The notes under the pieces: model-generated
Told to the model about the DNA's origin: nothing
Databases searched by the model: none
What the model saw: only the letters and a program-made list of their open reading frames with translations
Made by a program: the position numbers and the translations under genes
Shown here: in pieces, positions 54,026 to 64,000 of the stretch
How the letters are laid out: every line of letters starts with the position of its first letter
Position numbering within the stretch: position 1 is the first letter of the stretch
From: Dactylorhiza incarnata
Lineage: Eukaryota; Streptophyta; Magnoliopsida; Asparagales; Orchidaceae
Reading direction: 5' to 3'
Length of the DNA stretch: 64,000 nt
NCBI GenBank assembly: GCA_033032865.1
Contig: JAWHQI010000327.1
Coordinates: 186,001 to 250,000, forward strand

Positions 54026-55330
54026 GGGTCCGTTCGTTACGTCAGAATTGAGATGCAGGAATTAGAATTGACTTTAATTCCATTTCCCACAGGAATTGGA
54101 ATTGAAGTCAATTCTAATTCCACTGTTCGGCTAAATGCAAGAATTCTATCACATGAATTGAAATTAGTAATTTCACTGTTCGGTTGCATATTAGAATTTT
54201 TTGCCCGAACGTGCATTTTTCCGACTGGTCACACATTTTCTGCCCGGGAATGCATCTTTCGCCCGGGTGCTCATTTTTTGCCCGGGCGCACATTTTTCGC
54301 CCGGCCGCGCATATTTTCGTCCGGGGGCACATTTTTCCACCCGGGCGCGCATTTTCCGCCCGGGCGCGAATTTTTCGCCCTGACGCGCATTTTTCCGCCC
54401 GTGCGCGCATATTTCTGCACGGGCGCGCAATTTTCTCCCCAGATGCGCTTTTTCGCCCGGACGCGCATTTTTCTTGTCAGTTGCGCATTTTTCTTGTCGA
54501 TGCGCATTTTTCTTGTCGATGCGCATTTTTCGCCCAGACGCGCAATTTTCACCGAACAGAGAAAAAATGTGTGGTCGGGCAAAAAATGCGCGGCCGAGCA
54601 AAAAATGTGTGCCCCGGCGAAAAAAAAATGCGCGCCGTCGAATAAAGTGCGCTCGGGTGAAAAAAGCGTACCCGGGCAAAAAAAATGCGCCCGGGCGAAA
54701 AATTCGCGTCAGGGCGAAAAATTCACGCCCTGGCAAAAAATGAGCGCGTGTGCGGAAAAATGCGAGCCCGAGCAAAAAATGCGCGCCCGGGCCAAAAAAT
54801 GGCACCCGGGCAGAAAAATGGGCGCTCGGGCCGAAAAATGCTCGTCCAGGCGAAAAATGAGCGTGTGGGCGGAAAAAACGCGCTTGGGCCGAAAAATGTG
54901 CGCGTTGGTGGAAAAATGCGCGCCCGGGCGAAAAATGTGCACCCGAGCAAAAAATGCGCGCCCGGGCCAAAAAATGTGCTCCCAGGCAAAATATGCGCGC
55001 GCGAGCGAAATATTCACGCCTAGGAGGAAAAATGCGCCCACGAGCGGAAAATGCGCGCCCCGTCGAAAAATTCGCTCTTCGGTGAAAATTGCTCCCCTAG
55101 GCGAACAACATAGTTGGCGTCGAGGACTTTTTGAGGTAGTCGGGGGTGCACTGGTAGGGGTGAGAATTGCGAATGAAGGTCTCACGTGGTCGGAATTGAG
55201 GGAGACATATTTCTTTTATAACCAATTCCTATGGGAATTGAAATTAATTCCATATTCGATGTATTTTTATGGCCGCCAAACGCTGGAATTGGAATTGTCA
55301 ATTGGATTCCAATTCCAATGCTCCAATTCC
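54026..55330. mobile_element. GGGTCC-type element with foldback satellite core
   Basis: Left end GGGTCCGTTCGTTACG after TAA; the matching right terminus is missing although subterminal 'ggaattgg' sequence is inverted at both ends. Inside, 54,200-54,545 repeats 'gcgcatttttcgcccgggc' and 54,560-55,090 repeats its reverse complement, so the core is a long imperfect hairpin. The 426-codon frame crossing it is a repeat artefact. Confidence 0.65.
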
Positions 55331-55333
55331 TAA

Positions 55334-56705
55334 GGGTCCGTTCGGCGCACAGGACATGGCTTTCTGGAATTGGTTTTGGCCAGAAAACCAATATCTGCAG
55401 GAATTGGTTTTGTGCATAAAATCAATTCTGATGTTCGATTGCAGGATGGAATTCAGTGAACAGAATTGGAATTGATATCTGCAAGTTGTTCGGTTGCACA
55501 ATGGAATTAGCTTTCTGGAATTGAAATTTTTAAAATTCAAATTTTTAAAAACGCGTGCCCGGGCGAAAAGTGCGCGTCGGGGCGAAAAGCGCGCACCCGG
55601 GCAAAAACGCGCTCCCGGGCTAAAATATTGCGCCAGGGCGTAGAAATCGCGGCCGACGAAAAAATCGCGGTCGGGCGAAGAAATCGCGCCGGGGCGAAAA
55701 AATCGCTCCCTAGGCGAAAAAATCGCGCCAGAGCGAAAAAATCGCGCTCGGGCAAAAAAATTGGGTCCGGGCGAATAAATCGCGCCCGGGAGAAATAAAA
55801 GGCGCCCGAGCGAAATAAACGCGCCCGGGCGAAAAAATCGCGCCCGAGCGAAAATATGCGCCCGGGCGAAATAATCGCGCCCGGGCGAAAAAATCACGCC
55901 CCGGACGAAAAAATCGCGCCCGGGCGAAAAAACCGCGCCCGGGCGAAAAAATCGGGCCCGGGCGAAAAAATCGCGCCCGGGCGAAAAAATCGCGCCCGGG
56001 CGAAAAAATCGCGCCCGGGCGAAAAATCGAGCCCGGGCGAAAAAATCACGCCCGGGCGAAAAAATTGCGCCCGGGCGAAAAAATTGCGCCCTAGGCGAAA
56101 AAATCGCGCCCGGGCGAAAAAATCGTGCCTGGGCAAAAAAATCGCGCCCGGCCGAAATAAACGTGCCCTGGAGAAATAAAACGCGCCCGAGCGAAATAAA
56201 CGCGCCCAGGCGAAATAAACGCGCCCGGGCGAAATAAATCGCGCCCGGGCGAAAATATGCGCCCGGGCGAAATAAACGCGCCCGGACGAAAAAATCCCGC
56301 CCGGATGAAAAAATCGCGCCCGGGCGAAAAAATCGCGCCGGGCCGAAATAAACGTGCCCGACCGAAATAAAATGCGCCCGGGCGAAATAAACGCGCCCGG
56401 GCGAAAAAAATCGCGCCCGTGTGAAATAAACGCGCCCGGACGAAAAACACCCTGCAGGAAAACGCACGCTCGGGCGAAAAACTCGCGCGTAGGTTGAAAA
56501 ACTCTAGTGTAAACATTTGATTATGCGGAAAATCTATGGGCGGAGGTAAGAATTGTTATTTGATTTTTTAGTTTATAGTAAAAGCCATGGGTTTTCACAT
56601 GAAAGCCAATACCCGCTTAAATTTCATTGCGCCGAACACTAGAATTGGATTTCTAATCTCCAATGTCAATTCCAGAAAGCCAATTCCGTCCAAACGAACG
56701 GACCC
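55334..56705. mobile_element. GGGTCC-type TIR element with 19-bp CCCGGG satellite
   Basis: Perfect 11-base ends GGGTCCGTTCG/CGAACGGACCC, then a longer imperfect inverted part (ggctttctggaattg in both), flanked by TAA on each side (55,331-55,333 and 56,706-56,708). A 3-base TAA duplication suggests a Harbinger-type non-autonomous element. The middle, 55,550-56,490, is about 50 copies of a 19-bp unit cgcgcccgggcgaaaaaat. The 389-codon minus-strand frame is created by this period and is not a gene. Confidence 0.78.
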
Positions 56706-56920
56706 TAAGAGAATTGTTATTAGTAAAGTGTACTCCTCTATCCCAAAATTAATTTTTTTATTATTATTATTATTTAAGTTTGAGATCCTATTATAATTTT
56801 GGAGCTCACTGTTTGCAGACTAATGAAAGTTGTTAACCCAAAATTATGCGAACTCGAGCTACACCAGTCCTCATCAAGTAGCTCGGGCGGCTACGTCTTC
56901 AGCAACGGCCCAACCCAATT

Positions 56921-56966
56921 TTTGTGTGTGTGTGTGTGTTGTGGGGGGGGGGGGGGGGGGGGGGGG
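56921..56966. repeat. TG microsatellite and poly-G run
   Basis: (GT)n at 56,922-56,940, then 24 G at 56,943-56,966. Confidence 0.9.
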
Positions 56967-59900
56967 CAAACAATACTTCTCAAGTAGTTCGTGCGGTTAC
57001 GGCTTCAGCAACCACGCGATCCATTATTCTCGGCCACCTGCAAGACAGTAAGACTTGACTTTAGAAGTAAGGGCGCACACTCCTCCAATGACAGCCTGAG
57101 TTCAATATCTTAGCCACCTCCAGCCAGCTCATCTCAAGGAGCTCACATCGATACGGTTTGTGTAACCGCGTGGTCTAGTTTTAGGTTGCTAACAAAACAA
57201 TGCAACATCTCGTCCCTACCTGTCTCTCATGTACCCGGGCAACCTGTAATTTTAGAATCTGCCTGTTTGTGTAGGTCTCCAACCAGTATAAATATGGGTG
57301 CACAATACCCATAAGGGGGAATCTACTCAGATTGAACTGCATGCTTGTTGAGAACTCGATCTCAAACACTTTCCGATGTTGCGGATTCTGCTAGCCCAAA
57401 GTATTCACCTTGTAACCACCCATTCTCTTCCTAGTAATAAAATCACTCACATCTAAGAGTTGCAGTTGCGGGAAGTGTTGTCTCGCCACTTGCGGCATCC
57501 TTTTGCTTATTCTTGATTACAAGTTCTCTGATCTCTAAGTAAACGACCGCTCGCAGTCCCATCGATATTTCTCTTTAAAGTCTCAGGTGTGAAGTCATGA
57601 GTACGATTTCCGCCCCCACGGCCTAAAACCCCGAATCTCTCGTGTTCTGCTATTTCCTCTCCACCGACGAAGTAGCTTCCTCCTTAAGCCAGACGACGAC
57701 AAATCTCTCTCGAATCCTGTTGACTTTTGTTCACTTCCAGGGATACCCCGAGCCCGACGATATCATATTGCACCTAACCTTCCCATGCTCATTGGCACCT
57801 CGTTGTCCACTTCTCTGAGCCAGACAACCCCAATCATATCATCATCATTCCCACCGGCATTTGAAGATGGTCGAATTTATTGCACTTGAGCAATCATGGG
57901 CTAGAAGAACTGTATGGATCTGATCTTGTTTCATCCTTCATCGGGAATGTGGCCGCAATAGCAGGAGTTAAATAGTAGTGGTTGTGAAGAAGAGGTGCCC
58001 AAAAACGTTTAGCCTGGATGAGGGGGAATTCATGAGCTTGTAATGGTTGAGCTCAACCGCTTGGAGAATGAATTAAAAGGTTGTATATCTCTTCTCTAGA
58101 TTTTGTTTCTTAAATCTAAAGTAATTGATTGTTCCCTTCTTCGTTTCCCCGCTCTCTCCTTTTTTTTTGCCTTTCTTTGTTCTCCACCCTCTAGTATGCA
58201 CACTCAAGGGTTAAATTAGAATATGTTGCTAAATAATACTTGAGAGAGAAGTTATTCTTGGGATACTTTCATTCATTTAATATATTTGTTTTTTCTCAGT
58301 TTGGGTATTTTTAGTTTAGAGAGACAAATCATGTCTGCATTAGTCATATAATATGGGTCTGACCGCCCACCTGCATCATATAACTTACACAAGAGTGTTG
58401 GAATTTTTTTCGTTTGGTGGACATATTCTATCGAGACGACCCGTTAAAGTCGTACGTGATTTTTGAGTCTATTCGGACTCCTACGAGCGTGCGTTAGTTC
58501 AGTCGCGCGAATGGTCGAAGCATGTGATAGGTGGGCCCGACTGTCTCGTAATTTCATGACGCGAACCGGTCTCGCTCTTGGCATGGTTTTATTATTATTA
58601 GGTCATTTTTAATTCACCATTCTTGCTGCATTTCCGAGCTTGGTGTTTATTTAGTTTTAGAGTTGAAGGGCATATTTGTCTATTTATTCATTCAAATCTA
58701 AAGGGCTCTCCTATTAAAGCCCATGAGGTAGACCTAATTTTCTTACCCCGTGAACAAGAGTGAAAAGGCGTTCTGTAACTGTTCATCTTCACGATTTGGT
58801 AACCGCTGCCTTCTCTCCATTCGGTCTTGGAGAGAGCCAAAATCGGAGGAACTGTTCATCTCCTTATTTTCTCTTCCTCCATTCTGGAGTAGGATCACCG
58901 CCGCCAGCAAGGGGTATCAGCAACGGACAAGCCGGCGAGCATCTTCTGTGAAAAATTCTATACCCAGGATGCGCACAACCACCAGAAGAAAATTCACCAG
59001 AAAATAATGCAGGATATACTTGAAATCAAGAAAATAAGTTTGCAACAACACACATATCAAACACCGGACATACACCGAGACATACACGGTTGTATGATTC
59101 CAAATAGAGTCAACAAGAAATAAAAACAGAGAATCTGAAAATACGAAAACAGATTAACCTCCGCCAATCTTCAACTGCATGTACGGCCTCGTAGGAGCGA
59201 AACGCCACTTCGAGAAATACACCACGATGATCTCCTTGTCGAGGGCTACACCGTAGAGTCGGCGATCTCTAGAAACGATGGTCACGCGGCGCCGAAATGA
59301 GGAGAGAAGACTTTCTCTCTCTAGAAATCCTTTACAGGCAAGCTTGGCGGCTGATGAACTTCACGGGAGAAGAGAGAACTGCTACAGAATAATTAGGTTT
59401 TTTTTAAACCATATAAATGTACATATATATATATGGGGGAGAAGAAGTCGACGTGCGTCGAGTTGAGGGTGGCGTCGAGATGGGAGAAGCGAAGTCGACG
59501 TGCGTCGAGATGAGATGACGTTGAGATAGGATGGCGTTGAGTGGAAATGAAGAGTTGCGTTGAGATGAAATTCAATATGCATATATTAATAAGTAATATA
59601 TATATTTATAGTTATATATATATAGAGGAGCGTGTAGATGAATTGATGAGATGCGTTGAAATGATGAGATGCGTTGAGTAGTAAGAATATAATATATATA
59701 TATATAATTTAACTTCCAAAAATTTAACATCTTCTCTTTTATCTCTATCATCGACAAGAACCCTGTTGTTGCCGATCTTCATTGCGGGAAAATAAGAGAT
59801 CAAAATCCTTGGTGGATCGGCTTCTCTCCTCTGCTGAAGATCACGCTAGATTATGATTCTCCAAGTATTGATTTGGGCTGAAATTGATTGGATTATCAGG

Positions 59901-61578
59901 TACAATTTTGGGGCTTTTGTTTAGTAAAATCCTTGGTGTTTATCTCTTCATTACCTAGAGTTTACAAAGCCCAGATTCAAGATATTTTATAAAAGATAAA
60001 GATTATCAACTTCACATTTTCAACCTCATGATCCAATTCAGCAGAAAGTAATCTCTCCAAATAAAACACATATAGTGATTATTTTGTTGCCATTAGTGAA
60101 GAGATTATTATGATACAAGACTTCATGATCTGGTCCTATATTTACTGAATTAATAGTTTCAGTATTCTAAATCAGATCAAGGCGATATAATCCATGTCGC
60201 TCTAAGTTTGAACTTTATAATGCATTGACAAGTATCTCTTTTGTGCTGACTTTATTTTGGGTTATCAGAGTTTAGAATTTCAGATAATATTTTATGCTAA
60301 CGGGATCCGCTAGCACGGCGGAATTTATAAGGAACAACACATCGCAACTGTTGCGAATCTCCGCTATCATGAAGCACGAGCAAGATTCCAAGAACGGTAT
60401 AAATTAAGCTTCCGCTCTTCAGTTATATAGCCGTTCATTCCAGTCTTATAATTTGTGTGTTTCGCTTGATTGAAAAATTCTATTCTGTTTTAATACTCTT
60501 ATTGAGACCGGTAGTATTTGAATAAGTACGATCCTGCATAGCCGTAGCGTCACCACTTCAGTTTTATTTTGTGCTGCATTTAATCTTCGATATCACAATT
60601 TTGGTGATGCACGCACCCTAAATTTACTAACAAAGAGAAGTTTTAAAGATGATAACCAGAAAGCACATGAACCATCTGAGTATTATTATACATTATGCGG
60701 AAGCTATTTTTTTTATTAAGAGCATGTTCATGAAACTAAGACCACAATATTACTATCATCAAATAATATTACAATGTTTAAAGTTATTACATTTAATGGA
60801 TAATTTACAAACCTCATGAAACATATGCCTGATACATCAAAAATAAGTACAATAATATATGAAATCTAAATCACTCTAGGCTTTAGCTTTTATTTGGCAA
60901 CTTAACAATAATAAGCTAGATCACAACACCCTACAACAAAATACAAGTTAGCGGAAAACATGGGTCAACTTAAATTGATAAAAACTATGTCACGAATAAC
61001 GGCCCCCCTTTCCCTGGGCATCCTAACGGATCCTGTGGAGCACCAGTCACGATATATCATCACATCGCAAAATAAAAAATATATATCATTAAGTAAATAA
61101 TTATGGGGTGAGGTGTTTCATACACACAAGCATATCGGTATGTTGAGCATATAAATAAAAGTGACATACTATACACATGAACTAGAGAATGAATGCCTTA
61201 TTCACGCACTTTAATCCTAGTAGTAAACTACTATGTCCTAAGCTACTACATCAATAGTAAGTAAACCATCAGTTGTCCCACTCAAGGCGAAACATATCAA
61301 ACATTGTGCCAACCCTAGATCATTCCACTAAGTCCTCAATTTGAACCGTCCAATCCAATTACTAATGCACACTGACGTTCTTTCAACATGTAAAAGGCAT
61401 GTCACACATGTGGTTTCTTTCTGTTGAAGCCAAGAAAATTCCGACTCTAAAATTCAGATCAATGCAGCTGGAGGCTACTCGCCCAACGGTCCAACTAGAC
61501 GGCTTGGTTGGCAACGACGAAGAGGCTAGAACAGCAACAACATGACCCCAAATGTTGCGGCAGGGAGGTCCCGCCACG
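56967..61578. other. No confident gene; mixed repeats
   Basis: I see no recognisable gene. 57,590-57,900 is relatively GC-rich with short open pieces but no domain. 58,394 (tgttggaattttt) looks like a copia LTR start with no end found. 59,440-59,600 is a degenerate repeat of 'gaagtcgacgtgcgtcgagatg / gcgttgagatga'. AT microsatellites lie at 59,430 and 59,585-59,705. 60,256 has 'gggttatcagagttt', a weak primer-site lookalike. 61,003-61,570 resembles LTR or repeat DNA only in general style. Confidence 0.4.
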
Positions 61579-61843
61579 CAGGGGCGGATCTACATAGGGT
61601 ACAGGGAGGACAGCTGCCCACCCTGAATTTCGCGAAATAAGAGGTTGGTTGTGAGTTTATGACTAAGATTTTAAAATTTTAATATATATATATATACATA
61701 TATATATAAGATGTTCAGAAGTTTTTAGTCATGTATTACTTTTCTTGTATTAATACAATTATTTGAATCATTTAAGTTAATTTTTTTACAATATTATGAA
61801 AGGAGTCTGCCCACCCTGACATTATTTTCTGGCTCCATCACTG
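61579..61843. mobile_element. hAT-type MITE, 265 bp
   Basis: Ends CAGGGGCGGATCTA and, reversed, CAGTGATGGAGCCA, the CAGTGGCGGA-type termini common among plant hAT MITEs. Subterminal 'ctgcccaccctga' occurs near both ends. Flanks ccgccacg (61,571-61,578) and ccatcacg (61,844-61,851) match at 6 of 8, an aged duplication. Confidence 0.65.
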
Positions 61844-61851
61844 CCATCACG

Positions 61852-62595
61852 TACCCGGAAGCTCAGAAGAGACTTCCCCTCCACAACCAAAGATGACTAA
61901 GCAGGGTACGAGGAATGCACCAACTTGGCGAGTATCTAGGTTGACGGTCGAGGATGACGATCAAGAACTCAGGGGGACAAGTCTTCGAAAATAATGTTCC
62001 GAAAGCTCAGCCAAATGTGTCAATCCAAGTACCTCTAGAGTCCTATTTATTGGAAAACCAAAAGGGGGGGGGGGGGGGATATTTACCTAACCATACTCGT
62101 GATTTACAATGGTACTCGCCCATGCTCGCCTCCTTGAGGATGTTCAGTACTCTAATGGCGAGTTCTGCGAATAGTCATCTCCTTAGACATTTCTGATTTC
62201 GACGAATTACGGGTTATACACTTTCCATACTAAACTACAAACCTATAGTTGCGATCGGGTAACCGACATGTCAATCAACCCATCAGCAGGTGCATTTATT
62301 ACAAGTAAACATTCTCAGTTCAAGCACGCACTACACATCAAATATTAGTGCTCTCATGATACGCATACATTAGGGTATGCAAAACCTCAAACCACAATAC
62401 GAACATTTACGCCTGTCCCGACACCGCATTGTATTGCTTCCTCGCATTGAGACGATCCATTTAAAGGCCAGCCCCATGACCACTAGCTATGTACATAACA
62501 CATCGCCTAATTGGTGCTTTTCATGTCGAAGAACAAAGATGTGTGATCGGAGACAATATATATACAGGCCCATCAACCAAGTTTGACGGTAATAT
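61852..62595. other. No gene seen
   Basis: Short plus-strand frame 61,954-62,196 interrupted by a 15-G run (62,064-62,078); no domain recognised. Confidence 0.4.
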
Positions 62596-62735
62596 TATAT
62601 ATATATACGAGCATCTTCGCACGGGCTACGCTCGTGCTCGATGCTCTCGGGCGGCCTTCGGCCGCATCTACGCGGGCTTCGCCCGCCTCAGGCCACCGGC
62701 GGGCTTCGCCCGCCCCCGGCGCATATGAGTACTCC
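62596..62735 (+). repeat. GC-hairpin cluster repeat, copy 2
   Basis: Five consecutive GC stem-loops (gcacgggctacgctcgtgc, gggcggccttcggccgc, gcgggcttcgcccgc, a looser one, gcgggcttcgcccgc) after tatatatacgagcatct. It ends at gcatatgagtactc. Same arrangement as the minus strand at 24,478-24,580. Confidence 0.7.
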
Positions 62736-63173
62736 AAATGACGCCCTCTCCCCACATCATCGCTGCGTCTCTCGCGCCCTGCGCGACCGTCTCGTCCTCC
62801 ACCGCTCAGGCCACACCTTCCACTTCCTCGGCGCCGTTTAGCATTGAGTTTGAAAAAGTGTTTGGGTGTCTTCAGGCAGGCTTTGACCATCTTTTCACGT
62901 GATTGCTTTGCGAAATTGTGACCTTTAGATTTAAGGTCTTTTTTAGTGAAATGAGAATTGGAATTATTTCTAAACACATTGTACATAAATCAAAGCTTAT
63001 ACACATTAATAGTAGCAAACATATGAGTAAATAGTTCAGGTTCATTTATTGATTGACGACATGTATGTACGAAACTATAAATACTCATGTATGAGTAATA
63101 CAAAATTCACAGTCGCAATTCAGATATAAAGACTTATGTCGTTCTTCACACTCCTGAATTCCATTCAAAATCT
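62736..63173. other. No gene seen
   Basis: A short GC-rich piece (62,740-62,840), then AT-rich DNA. Confidence 0.4.
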
Positions 63174-63709
63174 TTAACCATAGTTTCGCGCGCTCATCCG
63201 GAGGAAGGCGTCGTGGTGCACTTGTTGTTGGTTCTGTTGCCTAACAGAAGGTAGTTATGTTTCAGGACACAAATAATAGAAGCATTTGAAAATGTTTGAA
63301 TATTCATATACAATGATTATCGATGTGGTCACCTGAGTTTGATAATTGTTTGTAGTGATGCCATGGAAATCACCCGACCGTGAGCAAATGATTGTAGGGT
63401 TTGTGTACACCTGAAACGAAACAGAGTTTTATTTAAATTGCGTGTTCATATAAGCGTTATAAAATGTGTAGAGTGAAAAATTAAGTATATAGTTATGGTT
63501 TGTTAAAAATCAGCAAAGAAAACAATGAGAAACAAAATAGATAGAAGGGCAAGAACAGATCAGAGAGAGAAATTCAGCACTTAAATTCAAAATCAATTGT
63601 AATGAACTCCAAAATTGTACCGGGCCCATTCCAATGTTAGAAAGAAAATTCAATCAAGCTAACCTAATTCACACTGATTTTGTTGATGCTGGGAAGAGCA
63701 AGAAGCCAT
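63174..63709 (-). CDS. Candidate three-exon small gene (59 residues), unknown function
   Basis: Minus-strand exons 63,675-63,709 (ATG at 63,709), 63,333-63,410 and 63,174-63,240 (TAA). Both introns (264 and 92 bases) are GT-AG, the first with a long T-rich acceptor tract ending GTTTCAG, the second ending TTCTGTTAG. Phases agree and give exactly 60 codons including the stop. The product is Gln/Asn-rich ('SSQHQQNQ', 'RQQNQQQVHHDAFLRM') without a known domain, signal peptide or membrane segment. Exons 2 and 3 are also open in another frame ('VYTNPTIICSRSGDF'; 'PPDERAKLWLKILNGI'), which could instead be the end of a longer gene starting outside the window. I do not recognise either reading. Confidence 0.3.
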
Positions 63710-64000
63710 CAAAATTAAATCCAACATAATGTTAGCATTCTATCAAGTTCCGTATAAAAGAGAGTCTAAAGTAGCTATTGTGGATGAAGCGTAAATTAAT
63801 GGTGAAAATTTATTTTTATCCGAGTAATATAATGATGCAAGGTACCAAATATTGGGAAATGTAATTATGAAGTGCCGGAGGAAATTAAAAAAACACAAAG
63901 TACATAACTGCCTCGACATTCATCCTCTCTCAGAATCCAATTCGAGTGAACAAAAGAGAAACTCTCATTGTCACTTTTTGGCAAAGCATAATATAGCTAT
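63710..64000. other. No gene seen at right edge
   Basis: AT-rich; could be promoter or intron of the candidate gene at 63,174-63,709. Confidence 0.35.

Noticed and set aside
54053..56467. Open frames of 426 and 389 codons, Cys/Arg/Phe- or Gly/Arg-rich
   Set aside because: Generated by 19-21 bp satellite units without stops; no domain, and both strands are open.
56715..56760. Stowaway-like word ctcctctatcccaaaattaa
   Set aside because: Only one end-like motif; no inverted partner and no TA duplication seen.
58394..58640. Possible copia LTR start tgttggaattttt
   Set aside because: No end, partner LTR or target duplication found.
60240..60275. Primer-site-like gggttatcagagttt suggesting a copia start
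   Set aside because: No LTR end (CA) directly before it and no Gag after it; match to initiator tRNA-Met is incomplete.

Overview
The window is nuclear DNA of a flowering plant. The evidence is a canonical plant 14-3-3 gene with GT-AG introns, plant-type transposon families (Tat- and chromovirus-type gypsy, copia, PIF/Harbinger, FAR1/MULE with Ulp1, hAT-type MITEs), long GA/CT and AT microsatellites and no bacterial-style operons. I cannot name the species. Most of the sequence is repeats; recognisable host coding capacity is essentially one gene.

Layout. 1-1454 and 6427-7076 flank a ~5 kb solo LTR (1455-6426, chromovirus-like ends, near-perfect 5-bp target duplication). 7066-7500 is a copia 3' end fragment; 8449-11800 is a decayed minus-strand copia element. 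12.2-19.4 kb is a rearranged Mutator-like region: FAR1-type transposase pieces, a Ulp1-protease piece and two inverted copies of a DUF1985-like gene forming a large palindrome; one arm carries a hAT-type MITE whose empty site survives in the other arm. 19.4-23.4 kb is a second palindrome made of two copies of a PF04195-like plant transposon gene around a 1.4 kb loop. 25,860-31,628 is a young, internally deleted minus-strand gypsy element with paired LTRs, a CCATG target duplication, an initiator-Met primer site and a polypurine tract.

33.3-43.6 kb is the 14-3-3 gene (minus strand). Five exons are recognisable. Its third intron is about 9.3 kb and holds a nest: a copia LTR, a Harbinger transposon inside it, a 21-bp satellite and a hAT-type MITE inside that satellite; a second MITE of the same family sits nearer the promoter.

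44,080-53,220 is one tandem retroelement, LTR-gag-LTR-gag-LTR, bounded by a perfect TGACT duplication. It encodes only decayed Gag (the TR-GAG type of non-autonomous Tat-like gypsy); its 5' LTR has lost the promoter half. 53.3-56.7 kb is a run of small TIR elements filled with 19-21 bp CCCGGG-centred satellite, one in foldback form. 56.7-62.9 kb has no recognisable gene but contains a hAT-type MITE and a GC-hairpin repeat. At the right edge a minus-strand three-exon model (63,174-63,709) with clean splice sites could encode a 59-residue protein of unknown function.

Most long open frames here are by-products of short-period satellites or purine-biased LTRs and are not genes. No novel gene system is proven. 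The least conventional structures are the three-LTR element with hairpin arrays and the CCCGGG-satellite transposons.
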